Positions 23,275 through 31,123 of a stretch of DNA of 64,000 nt are shown here, piece after piece. Source of the stretch: Gemmatimonadota bacterium. GTDB taxonomy: Bacteria > ARS69. The stretch covers positions 48,216 to 112,215 of the forward strand of contig JASLLL010000005.1 in NCBI GenBank assembly GCA_030747075.1, written 5' to 3'. Under the pieces are notes generated by a model, which worked only from the letters and a program-made list of their open reading frames with translations, ran no database searches and was not told the origin of the DNA. The position numbers and the translations under genes are program-made. Each line of letters begins with the position of its first letter. Positions within the stretch are counted from its first letter, which is position 1.

Positions 23275-23886
23275 ATGATCCATCCCGCCTTCCGGCGCGC
23301 GGCCATTGCCGCCGTGCTCCTGCTGCTGTCCGTACCCTGCCTCGCGGAGATCCAGCACCTGGGTGTTGATTCCGCTCATTCCACCGTCCGGTTTTCCGTT
23401 CGTCATCTCGTCTCCCGCGTGCACGGCACATTCTCGGGATTCGAGGGGGTCGTGCACATCGACCCCGCCGACCCGGCCGGAACGCTCTCCTTTTCAGGCG
23501 AGGTGCAAGTCTCCACCGTCGACACCGGAAACGCGAAACGCGACAAGCACCTTCAGAACGAGGACTTCTTCGACAGCGAACATCACCGCGTGATGCGCTT
23601 CCAGTCCGGGGAGGTTCGCCAGACCGACCACGGACTGGATGTCGATGGGCTCTTCACGATGATGGGCGTCACGCAAACCGTGACCTTCCAGGTCGAGGTA
23701 CTTGGCTTCATGCCGGATCCCTGGGGCCGGGGCACGACAGGAGGCTTCTCCGCCACGACGACGCTCGACCGGAAGGCCTTCGGCATGGCATGGAACACGA
23801 CGCTCGACACGGGCGGACTCGTCCTGGGTGACGAGGTTCAGGTTCACCTGCAGATCGAAGCGGTCACCCTTCCAGAGACGGAGTGA
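23275..23886 (+). CDS. Periplasmic YceI-family protein
   Basis: Secreted lipocalin-like protein of 203 residues. A clear signal peptide (residues 1-22, hydrophobic core AAIAAVLLLLSVP, cleavage after CLA) is followed by the YceI fold: LGVDSAHSTVRFSVRHLVSR, VHIDPADPAGTLSFSGEV, KRDKHLQNEDFFDSEHH and FSATTTLDRKAFGM. Family members bind isoprenoid or fatty-acid-like molecules in the periplasm; several are stress-induced. Length is typical. The ATG at 23275 has AAAGGA ten bases ahead; an upstream in-frame GTG at 23257 is possible but would disturb the signal peptide. No quinone or cytochrome gene is adjacent, so the ligand remains open. Confidence 0.9.
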   Translation: MIHPAFRRAAIAAVLLLLSVPCLAEIQHLGVDSAHSTVRFSVRHLVSRVHGTFSGFEGVVHIDPADPAGTLSFSGEVQVSTVDTGNAKRDKHLQNEDFFDSEHHRVMRFQSGEVRQTDHGLDVDGLFTMMGVTQTVTFQVEVLGFMPDPWGRGTTGGFSATTTLDRKAFGMAWNTTLDTGGLVLGDEVQVHLQIEAVTLPETE

Positions 23887-23928
23887 CACAAGCGAAGGGC
23901 TTCTCCTCCTCTGTGGGGCTTGCCGATC

Positions 23929-23955
23929 GGCCCGGACATGCTCATAGTCCGGGCC
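23929..23955 (+). terminator. Hairpin after yceI, possible terminator
   Basis: GGCCCGGAC (23929-23937) pairs perfectly with GTCCGGGCC (23947-23955) around nine bases. It lies 43 bases after the yceI stop and before the ribosome binding site of the next gene. The following TTCGCGGGCTTTC is a weak T tract, so attenuation is as likely as full termination. Confidence 0.45.
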
Positions 23956-24011
23956 TTCGCGGGCTTTCGGGCCGCTTCATGAGGCCTGCCCGAACAGCGC
24001 AGGAGGTTTTC

Positions 24012-24818
24012 GTGAGCACGCTCAGACTCGGATCGACCTGCCGCGTTCTCCTCGCTGCGCTCCTGGCCATCACGGCGGACGCCGAGGCCGGACGCTTTGA
24101 TGATCCCGCAAAGTACCCGGACGCGCCCGGTTCCGTCACCACCAGTGGCTTCGGCCTCCTCTCCTTCGGCATCACCGGCGGGTTCCAGAGCTGCTCGCTT
24201 CGGCGCTACGAGTCCTTTCTGTCCGATCGCGCCGACGACATGTTCGCATCCACGCGCATCCGGCTGGAGGGACTTTTCCCCCCCAGCTACGCGTTCGGCG
24301 CACAGGTGCAGGTTCGCCTGACCACGCACACTTTCCTCACGACAGGCCTCGAATGGACGGGGTTTGAATGGGGCGATCGGGATTTCGTGAACCTCCACCG
24401 CCTTGGAGGGGCCGTGGACGATCTTTCCGTGGGGAGCCGCACGCTCATCCGGACCCACCCCTTCTTCTTCACGCTGGGAGTGGGAGCAGCCTTCGACTTC
24501 CGCGAGGTTCGCTTCGCCTTGTCCACCAGCGGCGTTCTCGGCCGCATGCGCGTCACGGACACGCAGGAGAACTATCTGAATCAGGAGCGCTACCTGCACG
24601 AAACCACATCCAAGGGCCACGGTTTCGGGATCGAGTCCACCTTCACCATCGACTACTACACGAACCCGGACAACACGCTCTTTCTGGAGTTCTTCCGTCG
24701 CGACGGCTCCGCGACGGTCGAGTTGCAGGAGAGAGAGTGGGAGTCGTCCTTCCTGCCATGGAAGAGAGCCGTCGATTTCGACGGGGTGGGTGTGCGTCTG
24801 GGGCTCCGATGGATTTGA
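24012..24818 (+). CDS. Secreted protein, possible outer-membrane beta-barrel, unknown function
   Basis: I do not recognise the family. The 268-residue product has a signal peptide (residues 1-23, core VLLAALLAITA, cleavage near DAEA-GRF). The rest is built of alternating hydrophobic/polar strands with many aromatic ends (QVQVRLTTHTFLTTGLEWTG, FFFTLGVGAAFDF) and finishes in VGVRLGLRWI. A C-terminal strand of this kind is typical of outer-membrane barrels. The GTG start is chosen because AGGAGG lies exactly five bases before it, and upstream codons do not extend the signal peptide. It overlaps the following lipoprotein gene by ten bases, so the two are probably made and used together at the cell envelope. 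Confidence 0.6.
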   Translation: MSTLRLGSTCRVLLAALLAITADAEAGRFDDPAKYPDAPGSVTTSGFGLLSFGITGGFQSCSLRRYESFLSDRADDMFASTRIRLEGLFPPSYAFGAQVQVRLTTHTFLTTGLEWTGFEWGDRDFVNLHRLGGAVDDLSVGSRTLIRTHPFFFTLGVGAAFDFREVRFALSTSGVLGRMRVTDTQENYLNQERYLHETTSKGHGFGIESTFTIDYYTNPDNTLFLEFFRRDGSATVELQEREWESSFLPWKRAVDFDGVGVRLGLRWI

Positions 24819-25516
24819 CGCGCGCTCTTCCCGCACTCGCGGCCCTGGGAATCCTGCTTGGCAGTACCTCGGGCTGCGACGAAGGCCTGCCCGTCGAGTA
24901 CTCCGACCGGCAGGTTCTCTTCCCGGCGACACTTCTGGACGCGCTTCCGCTGGCCACGACCATCGCGCTCGACTGGGACGAGAACGCGTATCTGTGGGGC
25001 CTCGGGGGTGCTCACACCATCCTCGACAACACCGGCCACGGGGGGACGCTGTCGTATCGATTCTACTCGCGTCGTTCCGAGCGCCGACTGGATGTGCATC
25101 TCTTCTCAGGTACACCGTGGGCGGGTGATGTCGTGCTTCTCGACGCGCCCGCTCCGCTGCCCGGCGCCGCGACGCTGGTGGACTCTGACGAAGCCGTGAC
25201 CCGCGCGCTGGGGATCGCGGACTCGCTCAACACCGTTGCGCCGGGGACCATCCCTGAAGCCTCGACCTTTTCGGCGCGTCTGCTGAGCTATCCCGTCTGG
25301 CCGGAACCCGGCACTGTCTATGCGACCACCGACTCGATCGCCTGGCGGGTGGACCTCATGACCTATCGGGAATACGGAGGCGAAGAGGGGGCTCCGCCCG
25401 AGTCCACCTACTTCTCGCTGGCGCGGTTCTATCTTTCGCCCACGACGGGACTTCTTCTGGACGACGGGGAATCTCCCAACCCGGTCGTCCACGAGGAGAT
25501 CTATCCGTTCCCCTGA
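24809..25516 (+). CDS. Putative lipoprotein of unknown function
   Basis: A 235-residue protein starting MDLTRALPALAALGILLGST and then a Cys preceded by SG (Cys23), a loose but plausible lipobox. The mature part has no domain I can name; it is rich in Tyr, Pro and acidic residues (LDWDENAYLWGLGGAH, SYRFYSRRSERRLDVHLFSG) and seems mostly beta. Its ATG lies inside the end of the preceding barrel-like gene, so it is translationally coupled to it. Together they look like an envelope pair: barrel plus lipoprotein. The 3' end overlaps the convergent mscS gene by 16 bases. Confidence 0.6.
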   Translation: MDLTRALPALAALGILLGSTSGCDEGLPVEYSDRQVLFPATLLDALPLATTIALDWDENAYLWGLGGAHTILDNTGHGGTLSYRFYSRRSERRLDVHLFSGTPWAGDVVLLDAPAPLPGAATLVDSDEAVTRALGIADSLNTVAPGTIPEASTFSARLLSYPVWPEPGTVYATTDSIAWRVDLMTYREYGGEEGAPPESTYFSLARFYLSPTTGLLLDDGESPNPVVHEEIYPFP

Positions 25517-26583
25517 TCCGAGTCCGGCGCGGGTGGCGAAGACTGCGGATGCACCACGCGTTGCGGAAAGGGAATCTCAATCCCGGCTTCCCGGAAGCGG
25601 GCGAGTATGGCGGTGTTCACGGCATCCAGCGCCCGGCCGGTGAACTCCGGGTCGCGCACCCACATGTGCAGCTCGAAATCCAGCGACGACTCTCCGAAGT
25701 TCAGGAAGCGCACTCTCGGCGCGGGCGTCCCGCACACATCGTCCTCATTGGCGGCCACTTCCGACAGGATTCGCCGCACCACTTCCACATCGCTGTCGTA
25801 CGACACGCCCACCGCCACACGCACACGCCGCTTGGAGTGGCGCCCCCGGCTCTCGTTCACGATCTTTGCGGTGGCGATGGAAGCGTTCGGGATGATGATC
25901 TCAAAGTCGTCGCGCGTGAGAATGCGCGTGCTTCGGATTCCCACTTCAGTCACCCGACCCCGTTCCCCGCTGTCGAGCAGGATCATGTCGCCGATGCGAT
26001 ACGGGGCATCGACCAGGACGGCCATCCCTCCGAAGAAGTTGGCCAGCGTGTCCTTCGCCGCAAACCCGATCGCGATTCCGGCAATCCCCGCGCTGGCAAT
26101 CCACGCGGTAAGGTCCACATTCCATGCCAGCAGGAAGAAGTACGCCCCCAGGACAATAATGCCGACCCTCGTCAGCGTATCGAAAAGAGGAACGGTACTC
26201 GACTGCACCAGCGATTGCGCGCCGCCCGCGCTTCCCTTCGATCGCAGCACCGCGCTGCAAAGACGCATGGTCGCGACGCACCAGACCAGCGTCACCGCCG
26301 ACTGGACGCCGGAGGTGACGAGGCCCTCCGCCTTCGCGCCCCACTCCACCAGCGAAAGGCCGAGGAGTACGCCGGCAAGCAGGACGGAGACTCGAACCGG
26401 GCGATGCAGGATGCCCACGACCTGATCGTCCAGCGTGGACTTCGTCCGGCCGACGAGTGCCCTTAGAAGGCGGGAGAAGATCCACTCCGTCAGAAAAGCC
26501 GCCGCGACCGTACCGACCATCAGAACAGCCAACGCAAGCCACGGGGAGTCGCTCAACGCGCGTACGCTCTCAAGAAGTTCCAC
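25501..26583 (-). CDS. MscS-family mechanosensitive ion channel
   Basis: Small-conductance mechanosensitive channel that releases solutes on osmotic downshock. The 360 residues carry four to five membrane spans (WLALAVLMVGTVAAAFLTEW first). The pore-lining TM3 and beta domain appear as WIASAGIAGIAIGFAAKDTL, ANFFGGMAVLVDAPYRIGD and GRVTEVGIRSTRILTRDD. A C-terminal vestibule domain follows with VRVAVGVSYDSDVEVVRRIL. The frame is open upstream through the tRNA-Leu gene, but the GTG at 26583 with GAGAGG six bases before it is the credible start, since the extra residues would be a translation of the tRNA. It lies directly after tRNA-Leu on the same strand. Confidence 0.92.
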   Translation of the reverse strand: MELLESVRALSDSPWLALAVLMVGTVAAAFLTEWIFSRLLRALVGRTKSTLDDQVVGILHRPVRVSVLLAGVLLGLSLVEWGAKAEGLVTSGVQSAVTLVWCVATMRLCSAVLRSKGSAGGAQSLVQSSTVPLFDTLTRVGIIVLGAYFFLLAWNVDLTAWIASAGIAGIAIGFAAKDTLANFFGGMAVLVDAPYRIGDMILLDSGERGRVTEVGIRSTRILTRDDFEIIIPNASIATAKIVNESRGRHSKRRVRVAVGVSYDSDVEVVRRILSEVAANEDDVCGTPAPRVRFLNFGESSLDFELHMWVRDPEFTGRALDAVNTAILARFREAGIEIPFPQRVVHPQSSPPAPDSDQGNG

Positions 26584-26620
26584 GGCGCACCTCTCACTTC
26601 TGTGGACTCCGGGACGGAAA

Positions 26621-26709
26621 TGGTGCCGGAGGCCGGGCTCGAACCGGCAAGGGGCGTTGGCCCCGGCGGATTTTGAGTCCGCTGCGTCTACCCATTCCAC
26701 CACTCCGGC
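26621..26709 (-). tRNA. tRNA-Leu (anticodon CAA)
   Basis: Complete 89-base class II cloverleaf including encoded CCA. The acceptor stem GCCGGAG pairs with CTCCGGC; the anticodon stem GCGGA/TCCGC encloses CTCAAAA, giving anticodon CAA at 26675-26673, which reads UUG. The long variable arm (GGGGC-CAAC-GCCCC) and TTCGAGC T-loop are typical of tRNA-Leu. Confidence 0.97.
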
Positions 26710-26720
26710 GAACGCCGGGG

Positions 26721-26749
26721 AGTACACCACTCGCGGCACAGAGCGTCAA
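26721..26749 (-). promoter_or_regulatory. Promoter of tRNA-Leu
   Basis: On the minus strand TTGACG (26749-26744), a 17-base spacer and TGTACT (26726-26721), four matches to TATAAT. Transcription would begin a few bases before the tRNA 5' end. The mscS gene may be read from the same promoter. Confidence 0.65.
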
Positions 26750-26812
26750 GCGGAGCGGCCCATCCGTGCCCGGCGCTTCCCCACCGGGCGCACGAATCCT
26801 CCTCGCGAAGGG

Positions 26813-26841
26813 TTGACCCAAGCCCCCCCGCAGACTAGTCT
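26813..26841 (+). promoter_or_regulatory. Promoter of tRNA-Ala
   Basis: TTGACC at 26813-26818, a 17-base spacer and TAGTCT at 26836-26841. The start would lie near 26848, about 14 bases before the mature tRNA. The TAGnnT form of the -10 matches the rpsT and cbs promoters. Confidence 0.7.
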
Positions 26842-26861
26842 TCGCGGGCTGTTTGCGGGAT

Positions 26862-26937
26862 GGGGCTGTAGCTCAGTTGGGAGAGCGCATGACTGGCAGT
26901 CATGAGGTCAGGGGTTCGATCCCCCTCAGCTCCACCA
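26862..26937 (+). tRNA. tRNA-Ala (anticodon GGC)
   Basis: Complete 76-base cloverleaf with encoded CCA. The acceptor stem starts GGGGCTG, the D-arm is AGCTCAGTTGGGAGAGC, and the anticodon stem CATGA/TCATG encloses CTGGCAG, so the anticodon is GGC at 26895-26897. The T-arm is AGGGGTTCGATCCCCCT. It reads GCC/GCU codons, the most used Ala codons in a GC-rich genome. Confidence 0.97.
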
Positions 26938-27147
26938 CCCGCTCCGGCGCGTGAGAACGACCCCCACCCTCCAGCATTTCCTGAAGCACTGCCCTGATCT
27001 TTGTGTCAGCAAAGGGATTGCAGCCCACCGGCATGGCGCGCGCATGCCCGTGCGACGCTTCGCTGGCCGCCCTCCAGAGATAAGGACCGCCACCCATCTG
27101 CCGATTCATGGGAGAGGCGGACACGCACCGGAGTGCGGAGGAGACCC

Positions 27148-28446
27148 ATGGACATTCGTATGAGGTACGGAGGCGGCACCATCGAGGTGCGTGTACCCGA
27201 GGCCAATGTCGGGGGAGTGTACCGTCCCTCCCGCCCGGACGGCCCGGGGCCGAATGAGTCTTTGCTCGCGCACCTTGCCGGGACCCCCGGCGGGGAGGCT
27301 CTTGCGCAGGACTCCCGGGGACGGGATGTGCTCTTTCTGATCGCGGATTCCACGCGCGACGAACCCCACGGCGACATACTGGACGCTGGCTTCTCGTGCC
27401 TGACCGACGCACGGTCCATCACCGTATCCATCACCACCGGCAGCCACCGTGCGGACACCCCAGGCAACCGGAGAATCGTCCGGGACGCACATGAACGGGC
27501 CGCCGCACGCGGACTCCCGGAACCGCGCGTGGTGATCCACGACTGCGCCACCGCCACCTTCACCGACCATGGCACGACTTCGCGGGGCAACCGCGTCCTC
27601 CTGTCCGACATTCTCGATGGCGCACAGGTGTTCCTCGTGGCAACGGACATGAAGCACCACTACTTCGCGGGGTATTCCAACGCGCTCAAGGACTTCCTGC
27701 CCGGAGTGGCCTCCTTCGAGACGATCGAGCGAAACCACCGTCTTGCGCTGGAACCCGATGCCACCTTCGGGCAGCACCCGCTTCACCGCGACGCTTCGCG
27801 CCACAGCAACCCCGTCGCGGAAGACATGCTGGAGGCCTACCGGATGAGTGTCGGGAAACGCCCTTCCCACGCGCTCGCCACGGTGACGGTGGACCGGAGG
27901 ATCGCCTGGGCGCGCATCGGCCTGTTGGAAGAAGTCTCCGCGGAATGCATGGACGAGGTCGACCGCGTGGCGAGTTTCTCCGTAGAGCCCACGCGCCATC
28001 TCGTGGTCTCCGCCGGAGGCGCCCCGCAGGACGACAGCCTCTATCTCAGTCAGCGCGGCATTGAACTCACGCGCGCGGCGGTCGCCGACGACGCGGAAAT
28101 CCTGCTCCTTGCGGAGTGCGCCGACGGCATTGCCGACGGAGAGAACGCCTACCGCAACTTCTATGTCGAACTGACGCGGCCCCTCGATCAGGTGCTCGAC
28201 AACATCCGCGACGGCTACCGTCTTTACCAGCACAAGGCCTACAAGTTCGCGGAACTCATGACCCGCGTGCGCGCCATCCATCTTCACAGCGCGCTTCCCG
28301 CCGAGGAGGTCCGGGCGGCCCATCTGCATCCCGCTCCCGATCCGCAAGCGCTTGTGGACCGTTGGATTCGCGACGATCCTTCCTGCACGATCGCGTTCTT
28401 TGACGAGGCCAACCGAATGTGCGTACTCGGAAGTGACCCGAAGTGA
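27148..28446 (+). CDS. LarA-family nickel-dependent 2-hydroxyacid racemase/epimerase
   Basis: Member of the lactate racemase (LarA, DUF2088) family, 432 residues. Key blocks are recognisable: LIADSTRDEPHGDIL, TTGSHRADTPGNRRIV, VVIHDC, and HYFAGYSNALKDFLPGVASF followed by TIERNHR. These match the His/Lys/Arg positions that hold the nickel-pincer cofactor and substrate in LarA. Family members racemise or epimerise diverse 2-hydroxyacids, so the substrate is open. No larB, larC or larE cofactor genes are nearby; they would have to be elsewhere. GGAGGAG precedes the ATG. Lactate is a possible end product of the nearby metabolosome, so a link is conceivable but unproven. The sulfatase-like gene follows after 32 bases. 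Confidence 0.78.
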   Translation: MDIRMRYGGGTIEVRVPEANVGGVYRPSRPDGPGPNESLLAHLAGTPGGEALAQDSRGRDVLFLIADSTRDEPHGDILDAGFSCLTDARSITVSITTGSHRADTPGNRRIVRDAHERAAARGLPEPRVVIHDCATATFTDHGTTSRGNRVLLSDILDGAQVFLVATDMKHHYFAGYSNALKDFLPGVASFETIERNHRLALEPDATFGQHPLHRDASRHSNPVAEDMLEAYRMSVGKRPSHALATVTVDRRIAWARIGLLEEVSAECMDEVDRVASFSVEPTRHLVVSAGGAPQDDSLYLSQRGIELTRAAVADDAEILLLAECADGIADGENAYRNFYVELTRPLDQVLDNIRDGYRLYQHKAYKFAELMTRVRAIHLHSALPAEEVRAAHLHPAPDPQALVDRWIRDDPSCTIAFFDEANRMCVLGSDPK

Positions 28447-28478
28447 TCCGGCGAACCCGCACCCGGGTGTGGTGAGAG

Positions 28479-30305
28479 ATGCCGGAGAATGACTCACGCG
28501 CTACCGCAGCGGTGGCACTCCTGCCTGCAGGATGGTTCATCGGCTGCGCGGTCGGGATGGTGGGCGGCGCCGTCGAGGCCGCCGTCTCCCCCCTTGCGGA
28601 AACATGGCGTATCCCGTGGATCGTGGGAGCGGACGGACTCGCGGGCGGCGTCTTCGGGCTCCTGGCCGCCATCGCCCTGCTTCCGGCCCGCCCCCTCAGC
28701 AGGTGGGGAGCGCCCGCGTCGGGCGGCATCCTTCTGGGCGTCACCGTCTTCCCGGGGCTTCTGCTCACCCTCGGCCTCCTGGTCAATCGAGTCCTTCTCG
28801 CCGGGACCCACTTTCTCAGCCTCGCCAGCCTCGCGGCGGATGCTTTCGCCGCACTGGTCGCCATCGCGCTCTCCCTTTGCCTCGGCCGGTCGGTGAGCCG
28901 AACCCTCGCGCGCAGGCCCCGTCCCCTGCCCGGGCTCGCTGCGGCACTTGTGTCTGCGGCACTCCTTGCGGTCCTTCACGAACTTCCAGTTCGCGCCGGG
29001 CAGTCCGGGGAAACCGCTCCTTCCGACCTTCCCCCGATCGTTCTTGTCTCCATCGATACCCTCCGTCTCGACGGCCTTTCCACCGGCGGCGATCCCCGCC
29101 CGACCTCTCCGGAGATCGACCGACTCTGCCGCGAGGGGCTTTTCTTCCCGGACGCCACCTGCGTCTCGCCCGGATCGGCCGCGTCCCACGCCGCGCTCCT
29201 CACCTCCCGCTACCCGGTCTCCAACGGCGTCTGGGCGAACTTCACGGTAATGGACTCCTCCGTCACAACGCTGGCGGAGGTTCTTCGCGACCGCGGATAC
29301 CGCACCGGTGGATTCGTGACGAACACTTTCCTCGGACGCCGCTTCGGATTCGCTCAGGGGTTCGAATGCTATGTGGAATCCGGCGTGGTGGAGGCGCTCG
29401 GGCATCCGGGGCGCGCCGCCTTCCGACGCTCTCTGGTCCTGACGCAGGTCTTTGACCGCGTCCGGAGTCGGTTCTCGCCCGGCCACGATCCCAGCTTTGA
29501 GACCGCGCTGGCCTGGCTGGGCGAAGACGAGACGCCCCCCTTCCTCTTTCTCCAGATCATGGATGTCCATTCTCCCTATGTCCCCCCCGCTCCCTGGGGC
29601 GCCCGATTCGGCGCACGACGCGAAGGCGACGGAAAGGGACCGGTGAACCGCTTCGGGTGGCGTCCCTCCGAAGAGGCGTACGCCGCGGAAATCGGCTTCG
29701 CCGACGCGAAGATCGGGCGGCTGCGTCGCACACTGGAGGAACTTGGCATCCTGGAGGACGCCGTCATCTTGTTGACTTCCGACCACGGCGAGAACCTGCT
29801 GGATCATGAACCGCACTTCTCGCACGGGCGGACTCTCTTCGATTCGACGCTCCGCGTGCTCGCTTCCATCCGCGCACCCGGGCACGGCGTTCGCCCAGCC
29901 ATCGACGGGCGGACCTTTGAGAATGTCGATGTCCTGCCGACCATGGCGGATGTGCTGGAGGAGAGTCCGCATCCGCACTGGGAGGGCCAGTCCGCACGGC
30001 GCCCGTCGCCGGGCGCAAGGTGGGCCGTGTCGCAACTGAAGCACGATTTCGCCATGCGGACACCGAGTCGGAAGATCATCTTCCCGGACGAAGGCGCACG
30101 ACTCCGCTTTCGTCTCGAATCCGATCCCGGAGAGCAGGCACCCACCGCACCGTTCCCCGATGAAGACGCGCTTCAGGATTCGCTGGACGCATGGATCCGC
30201 TCCCACGCGACGGATCTCTACCGAAAGGGGCCGCGTGCCGTCACGCCGGACGAGATGTCCCCGGAGACCGTCGAGAAGCTCCGCACGCTGGGCTATATCC
30301 ACTGA
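28479..30305 (+). CDS. Membrane-anchored sulfatase/alkaline phosphatase-superfamily enzyme
   Basis: The 608-residue protein starts with about five membrane spans (residues 10-165, for example GLLAAIALLPARPL and LASLAADAFAALVAIALSL). A periplasmic sulfatase-type domain follows: IVLVSIDTLRLDGLSTGG with the first metal Asp, the nucleophile region CVSPGSAASHAALLTSRYP, MDVHSPYVPP, and LLTSDHGENLLDHE near residue 430 with the second metal site. The nucleophile motif lacks the C/S-x-P-x-R signature that is converted to formylglycine in true sulfatases, so a phosphotransferase or other hydrolase activity is as likely. It ends in LRTLGYIH, a tail common in this subfamily. The gene follows the larA-like gene closely. 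Confidence 0.82.
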   Translation: MPENDSRATAAVALLPAGWFIGCAVGMVGGAVEAAVSPLAETWRIPWIVGADGLAGGVFGLLAAIALLPARPLSRWGAPASGGILLGVTVFPGLLLTLGLLVNRVLLAGTHFLSLASLAADAFAALVAIALSLCLGRSVSRTLARRPRPLPGLAAALVSAALLAVLHELPVRAGQSGETAPSDLPPIVLVSIDTLRLDGLSTGGDPRPTSPEIDRLCREGLFFPDATCVSPGSAASHAALLTSRYPVSNGVWANFTVMDSSVTTLAEVLRDRGYRTGGFVTNTFLGRRFGFAQGFECYVESGVVEALGHPGRAAFRRSLVLTQVFDRVRSRFSPGHDPSFETALAWLGEDETPPFLFLQIMDVHSPYVPPAPWGARFGARREGDGKGPVNRFGWRPSEEAYAAEIGFADAKIGRLRRTLEELGILEDAVILLTSDHGENLLDHEPHFSHGRTLFDSTLRVLASIRAPGHGVRPAIDGRTFENVDVLPTMADVLEESPHPHWEGQSARRPSPGARWAVSQLKHDFAMRTPSRKIIFPDEGARLRFRLESDPGEQAPTAPFPDEDALQDSLDAWIRSHATDLYRKGPRAVTPDEMSPETVEKLRTLGYIH

Positions 30306-30391
30306 CCGGAAAACTCCCCGCGTGAGGACTCCCTTCGGTACAATGTTCCGACGATTCGCAGATGATTCCCCAACCCTCTGGAGCGATGACC

Positions 30392-31117
30392 ATGCCTGTT
30401 CGTTTCGCAGTGACGGTTCTCCTCGCCGGTTTCCTTCTGACTTCGTTCGCCTTCGCGTCGCAGCCCACGCTCCAGATCAGCCTGTCGCCCGAAGACCCGG
30501 ATCTTCGCTCGGGCGCGCGCCCGGATGAAGGACCGGTCGAGTTCTTCCTCTTCGCCACGGGGGATTCCATTCGAGGGGTTCAGTTCGGCATCCATGTTTC
30601 CGGCGGCGAGTTTGTGGACTATCGCATCAACTCCCGGGCCGGGTGGCTCGCTCTTCCCAAGGCCGATGCGTACCCCGGCACCATCATGCAGGCCGTCAGC
30701 CAATGCGTGGAAACACCCATCTTTCTGGGCTCCATGACGGTGCTTCCCTCCGGGGAGGGTGAGCCCGTGACGCTGAATGTCATCCCCGACCTCATGGGCG
30801 AAGTGGCCGGGTTCCTGCGCTGCGACTATTCGGTCACGGAGGGAATCTTCGCGTCCCCGGCGGTCTATGGCGGAGACGCTCCCGACGCGTACCATGTGAT
30901 CGGGGAGTCCGTACCGGTGACTCCGGGTGTTGAGACCCGCCGGGCGATGGGCATGGACGACAACGCCGCATCCGGACAGAGCGCAAAGAAGAAGGGCAAA
31001 GCCGGGAAGAGACGCGAGAAGCGGCCCGACAAGGACGAAGATGACGAGGACGATGATGACGAAGATGACGAGGACGCGGATCCCGGCGAGTCCGCGGATC
31101 ACGACAGCTCGGACTGA
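30392..31117 (+). CDS. Secreted protein with Lys/Arg-rich and acidic C-terminal tail, unknown function
   Basis: A 241-residue product with a good signal peptide (MPVRFAVTVLLAGFLLTSFA, cleavage after FA). I do not recognise the mature domain, residues about 25-185; it is beta-rich with two Cys (SQCVETP, FLRCDYS) and may form a disulfide-stabilised sandwich. The last 45 residues switch abruptly to a basic block (KKKGKAGKRREKRPDK) and then an almost purely Asp/Glu block. The downstream ATG at 30392 is chosen because GGAG lies eight bases before it; the ATG at 30386 would be only two bases from it. The gene ends six bases from the convergent XdhC-like gene. No function is assigned. Confidence 0.7.
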   Translation: MPVRFAVTVLLAGFLLTSFAFASQPTLQISLSPEDPDLRSGARPDEGPVEFFLFATGDSIRGVQFGIHVSGGEFVDYRINSRAGWLALPKADAYPGTIMQAVSQCVETPIFLGSMTVLPSGEGEPVTLNVIPDLMGEVAGFLRCDYSVTEGIFASPAVYGGDAPDAYHVIGESVPVTPGVETRRAMGMDDNAASGQSAKKKGKAGKRREKRPDKDEDDEDDDDEDDEDADPGESADHDSSD

Positions 31118-31123
31118 CCCGCG

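Noticed and set aside
26583-26739. Upstream extension of mscS through the tRNA-Leu gene
   Set aside because: The added residues are a translation of the tRNA; the GTG at 26583 has a proper ribosome site.
28494-30302. 602-residue antisense frame across the sulfatase-like gene
   Set aside because: It spans almost exactly the real gene, and the translation is Arg/Gly-rich without domain pattern.
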